Assembly (NCBI RefSeq): GCF_000835495.1
Contig: NW_015622542.1
Span: 4,858,485 to 4,922,484 of the forward strand
Direction: 5' to 3'
Length of the DNA stretch: 64,000 nucleotides
Origin: Cladophialophora immunda
Taxonomy: Eukaryota; Ascomycota; Eurotiomycetes; Chaetothyriales; Herpotrichiellaceae
Shown piece after piece: positions 11,942 to 24,373 of the stretch (position 1 is its first letter; each line of letters opens with the position of its first letter). The notes below the pieces were generated by a model. The model saw only the letters and a list, made by a program, of their open reading frames with translations. It searched no databases and was not told where the DNA came from. The position numbers and the translations under genes are program-made.

Positions 11942-13103
11942 ATGGCAACCACAACAGTCACGACCACGGCGCCGGAAAGGGCCTTTATCCCAATCAAGGC
12001 GGAAAGTCTTCCACCCGTCCTCACCTTCGAGGCTGATGCCGACCCGGCAGAAGTCATCAAAGCCTTGAAAATCAGTGGTGGATGCAAAGTCAAAGGAGCT
12101 GTTGATAAGGCCATCCTTGCCCAAGTGGAAAGAGAGTTGCGCCCACACATCGAAGCGGATGTCGTGTGGGAGGGAGACTTCTTTCCGATCCAAACTCGGA
12201 GGGTCGAAGGTATGATTGGCAAAAGTCCGATCTGTGCCGAGCACATCATCAACCATCCACTGTATCAGGCTGTGTGCAAGGAGTTCCTGACAACCAAGAA
12301 CTGGTACTGGAGTGGTCAGAAGAAGATCTTTGCCACGTCGGATCCCCAACTCAACAACTCGATTTGCTTCTCCATCGGACCAGGCGCGTGGGACCAGCCC
12401 CTGCATAGGGATAGCTGGTGTCATCAGACTTATGAGAAAGAAGTTGCCGTATATCCTGACAACTATGACCGTGATGTTGGCATTGGCTGGTTCATTGCTG
12501 GCAAACCTGCAACCAGAGAAAATGGTGCGACAAGGTTTATCCCTGGCAGTCATCTGTGGTCCAAGGACCGACCTCCTCAGGAGGAACTCGCTGTGCACGC
12601 AGAGTTAGAACCAGGTGTAAGTGCGCGATGCCATAAAATCACCAGGAAAATACTGATGGTGTATGCAGGATGCTTTTATGATGTTGAGTTCATGTTATCA
12701 TGGCGGATCTGCCAACAAGACGACAGACCAAGAACGTTTGCTCTTCAGGTAAGGTCATCGCGCCACTCGAGCACGAGAGGAAATGCTGATGGTTTCAGTT
12801 GCTTCATGACCAAGGGCTGGTTGCGCCAGGAAGAAAACCGTGAGTTCCCGTCTCTTTTTGGGATAATGTCGATTTTGAACAGGCCAAACCTGTGACACAG
12901 GCTAACGCGTGACTCTAGAATACCTGGCCATTCCAAAGGAGGTGGTGCTCAAGATGCCTGTTCACATCCAACAGCTCATGGGTTACAAGCTGAGCCAGCC
13001 GTTCTTAGGATGGGTCGAAAGTGATGACCCACGTGTTGTTCTGGACCCGTCATTGAAGGACGATCCGTCAGGGCACTATGATGAAGATGAAGACAAGCAT
13101 TAG
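11942..13103 (+). CDS. phytanoyl-CoA dioxygenase (PhyH) family oxygenase
   Basis: Fe(II)/2-oxoglutarate-dependent oxygenase. Four exons, 11942..12616, 12669..12748, 12799..12839 and 12919..13103, with introns of 52, 50 and 79 nt; 326 aa, usual for the family. The facial triad is visible: H155 and D157 in PLHRDSW, and H236 in SCYHGGSAN, with R248 (TTDQERLLF) as the likely 2-oxoglutarate-binding arginine. The triad's last histidine lies in the short second exon, supporting the splicing. Fungal members of this family hydroxylate, epoxidise or desaturate metabolites and are common in biosynthetic clusters. Its neighbours (permease, MFS, flavin monooxygenase, CmcJ-like oxidase, regulator) support a role in a small-molecule pathway; the substrate is unknown. 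Confidence 0.87.
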
Positions 13104-13933
13104 AGCTTTGAATGTCTCGGTAGGATGCATGGCCAGGTGTGTCCGTGTGTATGCTGTGGTTGCACAAGTTAGTTACTCCGTAGCCCCAATGGAAGAGGGA
13201 ACCAGATCTCCCAGCACCATCGGCCTTCTGTCTTGTGTCATCGCGTCAAGTGTCAAATGCTCAGAGTGGCAGGCTTGTTCCAGAAGTGGGAAAAGGATCA
13301 AAGAACAAAAAGGATCGACTCGCTCACCGAAGAAGCGCAGGGTTGCACTGGAAAATGATCGTCTGACAGGGAATTATTGTCATGTGCAGGCGCTAGCCAG
13401 CGAATGGCTTGAAGCTCGACCTTCTGTCACTGCTTCTTTGCGTCAATCACAGTCTCTTCGGCAATCACATTGACGCTAAGAATTTCAGCTCTATTCCTAG
13501 TCGACTGGGCAGTGTGCAAAACCATCAGTTCCAAGCATCTTACCGACCCTGGAAGGGGGAAGTGGGAAGAGATTGATTGGCGGCCAAGCGAAGCGAACTT
13601 CCCCTTATAGAAGACCATCACCACCATCCCGCGCCGATCTGGGATTGAGACATGGAACGGTCTGACATGCCCCCTGCCAGAGGCGAACCACTCACTAATC
13701 TCACTTTAGTCTTTGGTCGAAGATCTGGTTGTGTCGGACAAGCTTCGAGATGCCACCCCCAGAGACCCCGGACTGTGTTGGTTCACCCTCCCTGCTGGGG
13801 TTGGCGCAGAGAAGCACAGCACATCACACTGCGGGGTTGTAACCCAGAGTGGGATTAAAAGAAGCATGCGCGTGCCAAAAACCCAGTTACTACTCCGTTT
13901 GTCCACGACGCGCCCTCCACGGACAGAAAAGAC
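13104..13933. other. 830-nt intergenic region
   Basis: Lies between the PhyH gene and the MFS gene, which point the same way. It holds a 3' end and the MFS promoter. Open frames of 60-130 codons on both strands have no recognisable content. No RNA gene or repeat seen. Confidence 0.4.
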
Positions 13934-15645
13934 ATGGCCGACAAGGAGGTTTCCATCGCGACGCCGAGCCTCGACCTCTCGCCGCAGACAACTGAGCAGT
14001 CGGTGGACGACGAACCAACGCTGTGGAAGTCTATCAGGAAATGGCCCAAAGTTCTGGGATATTCATTCGGTTTGACGTCGGCCATCTTGCTCTATGGATT
14101 TGACACGTCAATAGTTGGCAACGTCTCGGCTATCCCAGCGTTTCAGTGAGTCTGCCCTGTCCCCGGTACCAATATCGTCCCCAGGGCTAACAGCATCGTT
14201 CCCAGGGAAGACTATGGCCGCGAATTGGATGACCGCCACATCATCCCGTCAATGTGGATGGGACTGTGGAATGCTGTCAGCCCCATAGGCATTATGATCG
14301 GAAGCATTATCGCCGGCTGGCTTCAAGACCGTGTTGGACGGCGGCCGACACTCGCCCTGGGAAGCCTGTTGTCAGCCGCGGGGGTGGCTATCATATATTG
14401 CTCTCATTTCCTCGACGTACTGGACTCGCGGCGGGGCACCTTCCTCGCAGCCAAGCTCATTCAGGGGCTGGCAATTGGATCGCTCCTGTGTACCACGCAG
14501 ACCTATCTCTCAGAAATCCTACCGCCGAAGCTGAGGGGGTCAGTGATGGCATTCTTTCCGGTCTTCACGCTGCTTGGGCAATTGATTGGTGCGGTCGTCG
14601 TCTACACATCCTTGGACTATCCGGGGAATCGGCCCTACACCACCCCGATGATTGCACAATGGCCGTTTTCGGCTGTCCCTTTCGTCCTAGCTCTGCTGGT
14701 GCCCGAGAGTCCAACATACCTGCTCCGCAAGAGGAAATACGACAAGGCATTCAGAGCCCAACAACGTCTCGACAGCTCAAGAACCGACACGCAGAAGAAC
14801 ATAGACAACCTGGTAGTCTCGCTGCAGAAAGAGGAAGAGCGGGCCAAACGCGATCGCGCAACGTACACGGAATGTTTCCAAGGCACAAACAGACGGCGCA
14901 CGCTGATTGTTATCTTTGCAAACACGCTGCCCCAGCTTTTTGGGCTCTCCTTACTCGCCGATGCCAGCTATTTCATCCATGTCGTCGGCATGAGTGCAGA
15001 TAACGCTCTCCTGTTCCTCCAGCTTGGCGTAGGCCTGGGGCTGCTCGCCAATATCGTCAGCATGTGGGTTGTGACCAAAGTCGGGCGACGAGTCCTCGGC
15101 ATGACATCGTTGATCGGCAGCACAGTCCTCTGGCTCGGGATGGGCATTGCTGGGTGCTTTGATGGTGTTGTCGTGATATGGTATGAACTCTCTTTTGTTG
15201 GGTCGAGCCGCCCTGCTAATCTCTCGATAGGTATACAGCGGTCACCATGATGGTGGTTATCGTCGTTGTCGGGGTCGGGATATGGCCGGTCTCGTACGTG
15301 GTCGGCGCCGAAACATCGTCCCTTCGACTTCGTGCAAAGACCCAAGGGATCGGATGGTGCTCAGGAGCTTTAGCACAGGGAGCCTTTGGGATCAGTCTTC
15401 CTTATGCATACAACGTCGACAAAGGTGACCTCAGGGCCAAGGCGGGGTTTATCATCGCAGGGTTCTCGGCCATTGCGTGGGTGCTGACCTGGCGCTTCGT
15501 TCCAGAAATGAAGGAACGTACTGCCGCCGAGATTGATGTCATGTTTGAGCATCGGCTACCTGCCAGGAAATTCAAAGACTGGAGAGATACGATGGGCGAA
15601 GTAGTTGCTGATGATTCTTTCGGGTCTCAGGCGCACTTGGCATAG
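13934..15645 (+). CDS. MFS sugar-porter-type transporter
   Basis: Three exons, 13934..14145, 14206..15180 and 15231..15645, with introns of 60 and 50 nt; 533 aa and about twelve membrane helices. Sugar-porter marks are visible: GFDTSIVG in helix 1, the loop DRVGRRP after helix 2, a PESPTYLLRKRK motif at the end of the first half, and an ET-containing loop followed by LRLRAKTQG in the second half. The N-terminal 40 residues are polar and cytosolic. The family includes fungal hexose, quinate, maltose and other polyol carriers; members near oxidoreductases often import a growth substrate. It shares the strand with the dioxygenase before it and the monooxygenase after it. Confidence 0.88.
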
Positions 15646-16323
15646 ACTGAAACGAATTGAGGAGTGGTTTCTATTCTACTATTAGGGCATGTCAGCATAC
15701 AAGTCGATCCCCCGCAGCCTGGCTTACGATCTAGCGAGCTGCGCACTTCGTGGGGCACTTGGGTAGTACCCGTATTCCTCGCGGACATACCAGAGGCACT
15801 AGGAGATGTTGTGCAACCTCTGGCGCCTCGCCATGCAGCATCATAAACCGGCAGCTGGGAAGTTCAGAGGGCATTCTACTTCTCCTGGGCACCAGCCATC
15901 AACAACTCTCTAGATCTATACCTTGGGTAGCCGTTCCCACATCTTCACAGACCTCGGCAATCGCAACATCCGGCCCAAACTTCAAATGAGGAATCCCGGC
16001 TATGTCGTGCGCAGACCCCTCACTCCGCTTCCCTCTGCCATGGCGAGCTCGGACAGTAGGCTGATAGAGGATGCCACACTGGCCACTGTCAGCTGATCTT
16101 GGCAGAGGAATGGATCGTGGGCAGCAAATCAGACGCACTAGGCGATTGGAATTGGGACGGGGCTAGTAGGCCCGAGAGCGCCTTCACGACATGTCCCGCG
16201 GGATAAGAGGTGTGACAAGGCCTTCCGTTGAGTTGCCATAAGAGTATCTCCTTCGTTCCCTCCCGTTGCACGACTCTTCTCTCGACCTTGTCCAGTACAC
16301 CTCTCTTTGCTCCCCCAAACAGG
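15646..16323. promoter_or_regulatory. intergenic region upstream of the monooxygenase
   Basis: 678 nt containing the MFS 3' end and the promoter of the flavin monooxygenase. In-frame codons upstream of the chosen ATG (from 16228) have no family character. Pyrimidine-rich DNA just before 16324 resembles a fungal 5' leader. Confidence 0.4.
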
Positions 16324-18144
16324 ATGACGGATACAAACCCATCGATGGGCGCCATCGTCCACTGCGACGTCCTGGTCGTCGGGGCCGGCTTCAGTGGCAT
16401 ATCCATGCTATATCGTCTCCGTAAGGCGGGCTTGAACGCAAAGGTCTTCGAGTCGGGAGGCGACTTTGGCGGCGTCTGGTACTGGAACCGGTACCCGGGA
16501 GCCCGTGTGGACTCGGAGTGGCCCTACTATCAATTGAACATCCCCGAGGTATGGCGCGACTGGGAGTTCACCGAAAAGTTCCCCGGCCACAAGGAGATCC
16601 GGGCGTACTGCGCGCACGTCGACAAGGTGCTCAACCTGCGCAAGGACGTCCAGTTCAACGCGCACGTGGTCGATGCTCGATGGAGCAAGAGCGACGAGAA
16701 GTGGACGGTCAAGACTGAGCAAGGCCATATTGCCCAGAGCAAGTACTTGATCCTATGCACTGGCTTGCTGCACCGTAGGCATATCCCGGATTTCCCCGGA
16801 TTGACAAAATACAACGGAGTCCTGCATCACACCGGCTTCTGGCCCGAAGACATGAGTGTGAAGGGAAAGAAAGTGGCCATCATCGGGGCTGGCGCCACCG
16901 CCGTGCAGGTCGTGCAGGAATTGGCAAAGGAAGCCGACCAACTCACCGTCTTCATGCGACGGCCGAGTCTGTGCTTGCCGATGGGCCAACGCCCGCTCAG
17001 CCCCGAAGAACAGAAGGGGTGGAAGTCTTATTTCCAGGCTCTGTTCCGCGAGGGCCGTCAGTCGAGGGCCGGATTTCCCGGTTCAGCCGAGCCATGCGGC
17101 GTGTTTGATGTGTCCGACGAAGAGCGCGAGCGGCATTTTGAAGAAATCTGGCAGAGAGGAGGCTTCAATTACCTCATGGTAAACTACAACGACGTGGTCC
17201 TGAGCAAAGAAGCAAATCAAAAGGTGTACGATTTCTGGGCTAAGAAGATGAGGCAGCGGATCAAGGACCCAAGGAAGCAGGAGTTGATGGTGCCCGTCGA
17301 AGCACCTTATTACTTTGGCACTAAGAGATGTCCGCTGGAACAGGACTACTACGAGATGCTCGATCGGCCGAATGTCCACATTGTCAACATGAACCAGAAC
17401 CCGCTCAAGACCTTCAACGCCACCGGCATGTTGATGGAGGACGGCACGCAGATGGATTTCGACGTGGTGGTTCTGGCGACAGGATTCGACTCGTTTTCGG
17501 GATCGTGAGTTTTCTCTTGCCGTCCGTTGGGAGAGCCACCGCTAACCTCAGAACCAGGTTGACACAGATGGGATTGAAGAACAAGGACGGTGTCGACATC
17601 AAGGACGTCTGGAAGGAAGGGATCCGGACGTACCTTGGCATGACATTCAACGGCTTTCCGAATGCCTTCATGGTCTACACTCCCCATGGTACGTCTCCTC
17701 GTCCCCTCCCCTCCCGCGGATCCCCCACCCCAAAGCTGACCTCCTTGCCATATAGCCCCGACCGCCCTGTCGAACGGACCGACCATCATTGAAGCGCAGA
17801 GCGACTTTATTCTCGCGGCGATCGAGAAGCTGGAGAAGGAGGGCGCCGCGACGATCGAGCCGAACCGCGACGCCGAGGACGAGTGGGACGGCATGATCGA
17901 CGCCATGAACAAGCACACGCTCTTCCCGCTCACCAACAGCTGGTGGAACGCGTCCAACATCCCGGGCAAGAGGGTCCAGATCCTGACCCACCCGGGCGGC
18001 ATCCAGATGTACGAGGCGCAGTGTCGCGAGACGCTGGGCGACTGGAAGGGCTTCACTGTCGTGCACGGGGCGAGCAACGGCGTCGCCAAGGATAACGGCG
18101 TGCATGCTACGGAGAAGAGCGTGGAGATTGCCGTCCCGGTGTAG
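16324..18144 (+). CDS. FAD-dependent monooxygenase, Baeyer-Villiger type
   Basis: Class B flavoprotein monooxygenase using FAD and NADPH to oxygenate ketones (or other soft nucleophiles). Three exons, 16324..17504, 17558..17688 and 17756..18144, introns 53 and 67 nt; 566 aa. FAD-binding GAGFSG is at residues 20-25, the pocket region GGVWYWNRYPGARVDSEW follows, and a second Rossmann motif GAGATA marks the NADPH site. The Baeyer-Villiger fingerprint is present at about 163-174 as YNGVLHHTGFWP, with Tyr in place of the usual first Phe. The second acceptor site is ambiguous: AG at 17551 would add two residues in frame. A (GAGGTC)3 repeat lies in the 3' flank at about 18170-18187. It converges with the CmcJ-like gene. 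Confidence 0.88.
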
Positions 18145-18475
18145 TTGAAGCTTAGCTGGAGTCGTGAGGTCGAGGTCGAGGTCGAGGCTGATATATGTTA
18201 CACATGTCCGCTGGAGGAGGGACTATACAAGATTGAGAATCAGGGGCCGGAGCAAGAAGTTGAGTTGAAATCAACGTGAAGGTGTGAAAGATGAATTCGA
18301 TGAATGTCAAGCGGCTCAACCTCTCTTTGATCAAAACTATTTCCATTCTTCGAAAGATTTATCTCTTTTTCTACACACCCCTTTTTCGTCCCCTGACAAA
18401 CCCTGGTCGACGGGAAGTAGCACCGCAGAAACTTGATTGGGAATTATTATCATTTCTATCTAGACAACCAACTAC
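18145..18475. other. convergent 3' spacer
   Basis: 331 nt between two converging genes. It holds both 3' ends, a short GAGGTC hexamer repeat and AT-rich sequence suited to polyadenylation. No gene seen. Confidence 0.45.
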
Positions 18476-19597
18476 CTACCAAATCACCAGCATCCTCACC
18501 TCGACGCTCCTCCGGAGCCTCTGGTCCTCCTGGTCCGGGAGCGCAAAGGCACTGTGCGCAACCCACGGCGCGACGCGACGGCCCTGGCGATGTGCCTCGC
18601 TGTCAAACAGCTTCAGGGCGTAGACCTCGTCGGGCTGCTGCTCGCTGATGTAGTACCACTGGTGCATGGCGCCGTCCCGGGGCGCGACGGCGATCATGTT
18701 CTCGCTGCGGAACTCGGGCGCGAAGCCCGGGCGGGCCTTGTACACGCGCTGCAGGGCGATGTAGGCGGGGTTGTTCTTCTCGATAGCGTCGTCGTCGGTC
18801 CTGGAAAGCAGGGTGCGCGGGTCCAGCACGCCCAGCGGGTCGCGGTGGACGGGCTCCAGCGGGCGCCAGACGCTGAGCATCGCCCAGCGCGGGCCGTGGT
18901 AGTTCTGCCCGCTCCACTCCCACTGGTCGCTCAGGCCCTGTTGGCCCATGGCCGCGTCCTCGGCGGCGATGATCTCGTCGCGCAGGGCGAAGAACTCGCG
19001 CCGCTCCGCCTCGGTCGTGCCCTCGATGTTGTGGTTGTCCTCGAAGAACGTGGGCGCCACGGCGCGCAGCTGCGCCCGGGCCCCCGCGGCCGTGTAGTCG
19101 CCGTGTACGATGAAGAAGGGCTGCAGGCTCTGCTTAACGAAGCGCGGGTTCTTGGGGTCGAACGTGTCGGCATCCGTCTCCTTGATGTCGCGGACCGTGG
19201 TGCCGATGGCCGCGGCGCTCCGCACGCCCAGCTGCGCCTTCAGCATGGACACCAGTTCCGGCCAGTACGTTGCGTTGACCAGGTCCGAGTCGTGGAAGTC
19301 TGGGACCGCGTCGCTCTGCGGGGGTAACAGCGTCGACGGGTGGCGCAGGACCTGGAAGCCGTGCGTCGTCAGGTCGAAGGACGAGAGGCCGTAGGGGCGG
19401 ATGTCGGCCACGGGGCACCGCACGCGCTGCAGCTCGGTCGACGAGCCGTTGAAGATGTGCAGGATCTCGGACTCTTGGGGCGCCGACGTGCTGCCCCAGT
19501 AGTTGAACGAGGCCGTCAGCGTGTCCTTGTCCTCGTTCTTGTCCTTGAGCGCGACAGAGTATGAGGGACGGGTTTGAGTGGTGGTGGTAGTCGACAT
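18476..19597 (-). CDS. CmcJ / GA4-desaturase-like oxidoreductase
   Basis: Intronless, 373 aa, starting MSTTTTTQTRP. It matches the fungal family annotated as CmcJ-like methyltransferase / GA4 desaturase / AsaB-type hydroxylase: the N-terminal SFNYWG and IHNF-like region, RPYGLSSFDLTTHGF, the WRPLEPVHRDPLGVLDPRTL stretch and the C-terminal YYISEQQPDEVYALKLFDSE with a closing PWVAHSAF. Family members act as non-haem iron/2-oxoglutarate oxidases in secondary metabolism, for example on terpenoid or polyketide skeletons. The gene is visibly more GC-rich than the spacer DNA around it. It closes the block that begins with the regulator at 6.8 kb. Reaction and substrate cannot be read from the sequence. 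Confidence 0.82.
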   Translation of the reverse strand: MSTTTTTQTRPSYSVALKDKNEDKDTLTASFNYWGSTSAPQESEILHIFNGSSTELQRVRCPVADIRPYGLSSFDLTTHGFQVLRHPSTLLPPQSDAVPDFHDSDLVNATYWPELVSMLKAQLGVRSAAAIGTTVRDIKETDADTFDPKNPRFVKQSLQPFFIVHGDYTAAGARAQLRAVAPTFFEDNHNIEGTTEAERREFFALRDEIIAAEDAAMGQQGLSDQWEWSGQNYHGPRWAMLSVWRPLEPVHRDPLGVLDPRTLLSRTDDDAIEKNNPAYIALQRVYKARPGFAPEFRSENMIAVAPRDGAMHQWYYISEQQPDEVYALKLFDSEAHRQGRRVAPWVAHSAFALPDQEDQRLRRSVEVRMLVIW

Positions 19598-20474
19598 CCT
19601 GGCCCTTTACACCCACGGTTGTCCTAGTGAATGTTCCAGAGGATAGGTTGTCCTTGCCAGCGGTACTGAGACTTTAGGCTTGAAGATAATGCCTTCTCTT
19701 TGTTATGGGATTCCAAGTAATGCTATCGTTGAGGAATCGAGTCGTTCAACGGTGTCAGGTTGTACGGCCCGCAGCCCTTTATACCTATCATACACAGTCC
19801 CCCATTCAGGCCGCTGTGGAAAGGGATCAGGCGTTTAGGACGCCTAATATAGGAAGATCGGAGAATGGGCGATTGAGAGTGGGCTCCTTTGCGAGGTGGT
19901 TACTACTTTCCGTGCTCTGAGGCTGGAGATGATTGCTCACTGTGGTTCTCATATGTACCTTAGAGGGTGAGTGGTGAGAGAGTCTGGTAAACACATACAT
20001 GCCTAGGTAGGTATTAGATACACTCCCAGTGTCTTCTTTATGCTGTATATCCTCCGTTCATACAGTCAGTACTTACGTATATCAGAGTGGCCGCGACAGC
20101 CGTGGGACGGGAGGCCTGAAGATCCGACTTTCTCTGTCCATCATCGTCTCTGGCTCGCTGTCGCCGAATCTGTCTCGGTTGCTGGTGCGTCTCTCTCGCT
20201 CTCCACTATCGGGGCAATCCAGCAATGGGCTTCGTCTTTCAGTGGGTGGCCGCTGATCCTCCCACCTTCTCGTGCCTTTATGACGTATGCAGTCAAACCT
20301 CAGCCAGGGATTGATGGATGGCACAGGATGGTACCTTAGGTGTCCGAGGTATGTTCTTACAATCCACGACTAATGGTCTTTCTCATTAGTTACTTCCTGA
20401 TCGTCTCTTCCTCTGACAGACAGACACACAGAGGCATATGATGGGTTGTCTCCTCCCTCCCGCAGGATCCAGCA

Positions 20475-20510
20475 CAGTCACACCCACACCCACACCCACA
20501 TCCACACACT
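20475..20510. repeat. (CACACC)n-like simple repeat
   Basis: Imperfect tandem CACACC/CACATC hexamers in non-coding DNA. Confidence 0.8.
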
Positions 20511-21005
20511 CAACCCCATCTGAGTCAGCTCGATCAAAGGGGCTACGATGAAGTCGACTCTTGGTGAACATGAGTGGTGTTGCAAGAGGATCGTTTCTTC
20601 TGCGGGCTACAGGGCTTCCCGAAACCGCCCTCCCCTTTGAGGACACATTGCGACTTTGTCTCGGCGGGAGCTAAGGAATCTGTAGACGTAGTCTAGCTAA
20701 ATATGTAATTGCTCCCCTAAAACTATACCCAATCACCACGTACGATTAAAACCACCCAGTTTTCGAGCTTGGTTACAGTAGTTGTAAAGACATGTTTATA
20801 TAATACGCGCCATACAGCTAGTATATTCTTTACCGTTCCGCGAGTCGCCATTAGCGCCTTCATTCGAAGTAAAAAGGCGATTGAGAGTCAGGCTGGACGC
20901 TAGACTTTTCTTATTGAGAATAGATTACCGGCGGAGTTATTCCAGTCGCGGATATCTCGTCACGAACAACACAGCTATGTACAGTAACACATTGACATGC
21001 CTCAC

Positions 21006-21036
21006 CCCTTCGCCCCTTCGCCCCTTCGCCCCTTCA
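21006..21036. repeat. 8-bp tandem repeat, four copies
   Basis: Four consecutive CCCCTTCG units (the last incomplete), within a region without genes. Confidence 0.85.
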
Positions 21037-24000
21037 TTAGCACCCAAATTCGCTGGAGGGTGTGTTCGATCTATGTACGCAACGTCTAAGGCTAAGTTTC
21101 GGGCAACGACAATGCGCAACTCGTGCTTCCGTCGCTGTCATCTAAGCGTGCTAACCTCTCCAAAATCACAAGCCGAACAAATATGCCACCCTCATGCGAC
21201 TCACCTGCAAATATTCGCGCTCGGAGACGTCAAGAGACAATTTCCTACATTTCTTCTTACAGTACACACTGATTCAATTGCGCCTTCATCTCCGCATATA
21301 CACAAAATATATTCGGGTCCACATGGGTTGAGTCTAGCCCATATAGTATCGCATCCAAGCGCAGATCCTCGCATTCACCAATCAACAGCGAGTACAGACT
21401 TGGCACGACCGCATCTTACTGTATCTGAGGCCGCGAACATTAATAGCAGCAACGATTTTACTCCAAATCGACTTCGACCATTACCAACCGCTCTCAGAGG
21501 GCTAAATGCCGCGTACTCGAGGGATGCAAGGAGAGCCAACATGAAAAGAGGTAGTTACGTCTAAGTACAGTACAGTACCATCGATATTCCCATCTGTGTT
21601 CAAATCTCCTCCTGCGGTTTCAGCAAGCAATTGAGGTTAATATGCCACGATCACGTACCAGCACAATGAGAGTGCCAACACATCGCTCTCTTGGTCAATT
21701 GCCGCCGTGCATATTGCAGCCGCATCCAGACCTGGTCGGCATACCAGCTCGATTCGACGTTTAGCCTGATTGCGCATTCTCCAATATGTCCTTATTTCGC
21801 TTATTCCGAGCTCTTTCCATGACACCAGGTCCTCTAGATCCTGAGATTCCCGTTATTCCCAACCCCTACCGATGCGAGATCCTGCCTCTCCTGCCATCAC
21901 CGATTGCCCATACGATCTCGTCTTACTTATCCCCTGAGCCTTCTCGACGATGCCTCCTCTACCGATCGAAGAGTACCAGGTGGGCTGGGTGTGCGCCCTC
22001 CTTAAGGAGCTAACGGCCGCGCGGGTGATGCTAGATGAAGAGCATGAACCATATACGAGTCAAGTGCTGCACGACAATAACAGTTACATACTAAGACGTA
22101 TTCATGGTCATAACGTAGTGATGGCGTACCTACCTACCGGAGTGTATGGCACCGTCTCCGCGGCGACCGTGGCGACCAACATATTGAGGACTTTTACTAG
22201 CATCCGCTTCGGCCTAATGGTTGGCATCGGGGGAGGAATCCCAAGCTCCCACAAAGGCGGGGACATTAGGCTCGGTGACGTGGTGGTCAGTCAGCCTGAC
22301 GGGACGTACGGGGGCGTGGTGCAGTACGACCTCCGGAAGAATCTGGGAGATAGAGTATTCGAGCGGAAGGGCATGCTGCGGCCACCTCCAACGCTCCTAT
22401 TGACCGCGCTGGCCAACCTCCAATCAAGACACCAAATGTATGGTTCACAGATCCCGGAGACTGTTTCTGCAATAGTCTAGCGATTTCTACGATTAGCTAA
22501 GGGAGGGTACGTGCATCCTGGTGTGGAGAAAGACACACTGTTTTATAGCAACGTCGAAGGCCACCAAGACGGGGGTCATTACACCGAATGTCAAAACGGC
22601 ATTATCAACCGACAGCCTCGTGAAGACCACAGTCCCGAGGTTCATTACGGGGTCATTACTTCAGGAAACGAATTGATGAAGAATGTAGTCGAACGGGCTC
22701 GGCTAGGCCGCGAATTCGGCGCCAAGTGCGTGGAAATGGAGGCCGCTGGATTAATGACTGATTTTCCCTATGTTGTGGTGCGAGGGATCTGTGACTATGC
22801 CGATTCCCATAAGAACGACGTGTGGTAGGAATATGCGGCGGCCACCGCTGCCGGGTTTACCAAAGAACTATTAGCCATTGTCAAGCCAGCAGAAGTGATA
22901 TCGGTCAAACGGGCTGCAGCGGTAATAAGTAAGTCTTGCAACTCATCTCCTCGAGGTAGTGAGAGCTAAATATATCGTGGATTAACTTCTATGTATAGGA
23001 TAGAAGTGCTGATGTCTCAGTAGAATATAATCTCGGTCTCAATCTCTACGATGCTCCGGACATGGACGAGGATCTCTTTATTAGTCGACAGAGCGAGATT
23101 CACCAGATGGAGTCGATCTTGCAGCCTCAGTCCGACACAGTCGACTCCCGCAGAAAGGTGATTGTTCTCGGCGGCTTAGGTGGGATTAGCAAGACTTAGC
23201 TGGCGATTTCCTATGCCAAACGACATCGGACCGACTATTCGTCCGTCTTCTAGCTAAATACCACCTCTAAGGTCAGCCTCCAGACGAGCTTACGGAATGT
23301 GGCCCATCGAGTACTACCTCTAGAGACAGTCGGTAAGCTTAATGGCGAGTAGATTCGTATGTCCGTCTCGAATTAGCTCTCGGAACACGATAACACTCGG
23401 TGGCTACTTATCTTCGACAACCACGACGATCCGGATAAGTACTCGCTTCATAAATATTTCTCATTTATCGCATATAGCTCGGTCATCGTCACCACGCGAC
23501 AGCCGGATCGAGTGAACGGAGTCAAGGTGCGGGTGTAATCGATGAGTAAGGAAGACGATAGCGTTCGAGTTCTAGCTACTCAGTCCGGACGCGACAACGC
23601 AGAATCAGGTAAGGGAGGTTAATTCACTACTCGCTGTTTATATCTAACCGTTTGAAGACCAAGATGCCCGACTCCTGGCCCAGCGACTCGACGGGCATCC
23701 CTTAGCTCTGGCAACAGCGGGAGCCTTTTTAAGTCAGTCTTCGATCAGCTTTAGCCAGTATCTTCGACAGTATCATGCGCGATAGAAAGTGATTGATTCG
23801 ATGGAGACATTACCCGATTATCCTTCGCGCACACTCTACACGACATGGACTCTATCATTCACGCGGATTGAGCAACAATGCCCGCGTGCAGCATATCTCT
23901 TACGATTTATAGCATATTTGGATCACCAGGATGTCTAGTTCCAACTCTTCAAAAGAGGGTAAGGTGACAACCGACCCGCGTGGTTTACGGAATTAGCGGG

Positions 24001-24373
24001 CGACGAGTTTATGTTTAAGGATACGATGCGTATACTCACACGATACTATCTCGTAGAAGCGCATTATCAGACCGGGTTATATAGTCTTCACGTGTGTGTC
24101 CATGACTGGACGTTAGAGGGGTTGAACCACCCGATCGACGCGAGGCAATACTGGTTAGCGTTTGACTGTGTGGCTAGCCACGTCGACACGGAAAACTGGG
24201 ATCATCTGTCGACGATTCGATATCGGCGGATCACGAGGCATGCCGAGCGGTTGGTGCACGGTCGCTTTCGGGCAGCAGCAAACCGGAATGACTCAGTACG
24301 GACCAGATTAGGTGCGATGGTGTTGCTGGCGCTGCTTCTTAAATAGCAAGTACGGTATAATGCCGCCGAGCAG

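Larger units (their letters stand above)
19598..21949. other. gene-poor region left of the NLR pseudogene
   Basis: 2.35 kb without a supportable gene. It contains a CACACC-rich simple repeat at about 20475-20510, an 8-bp tandem repeat at 21006-21036 and AT-rich stretches (20690-20850). A plus-strand frame of about 200 codons at 20970-21564 has no recognisable content and crosses the tandem repeat. The region may contain a decayed element, but I cannot name one. Confidence 0.4.

Noticed and set aside
18554..19327. 257-codon plus-strand open frame
   Set aside because: Antisense shadow of the GC-rich CmcJ-like gene; the minus strand has clear family motifs over the whole length.
20881..21564. 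227-codon plus-strand frame
   Set aside because: Starts in AT-rich DNA, crosses an 8-bp tandem repeat and has no recognisable content.
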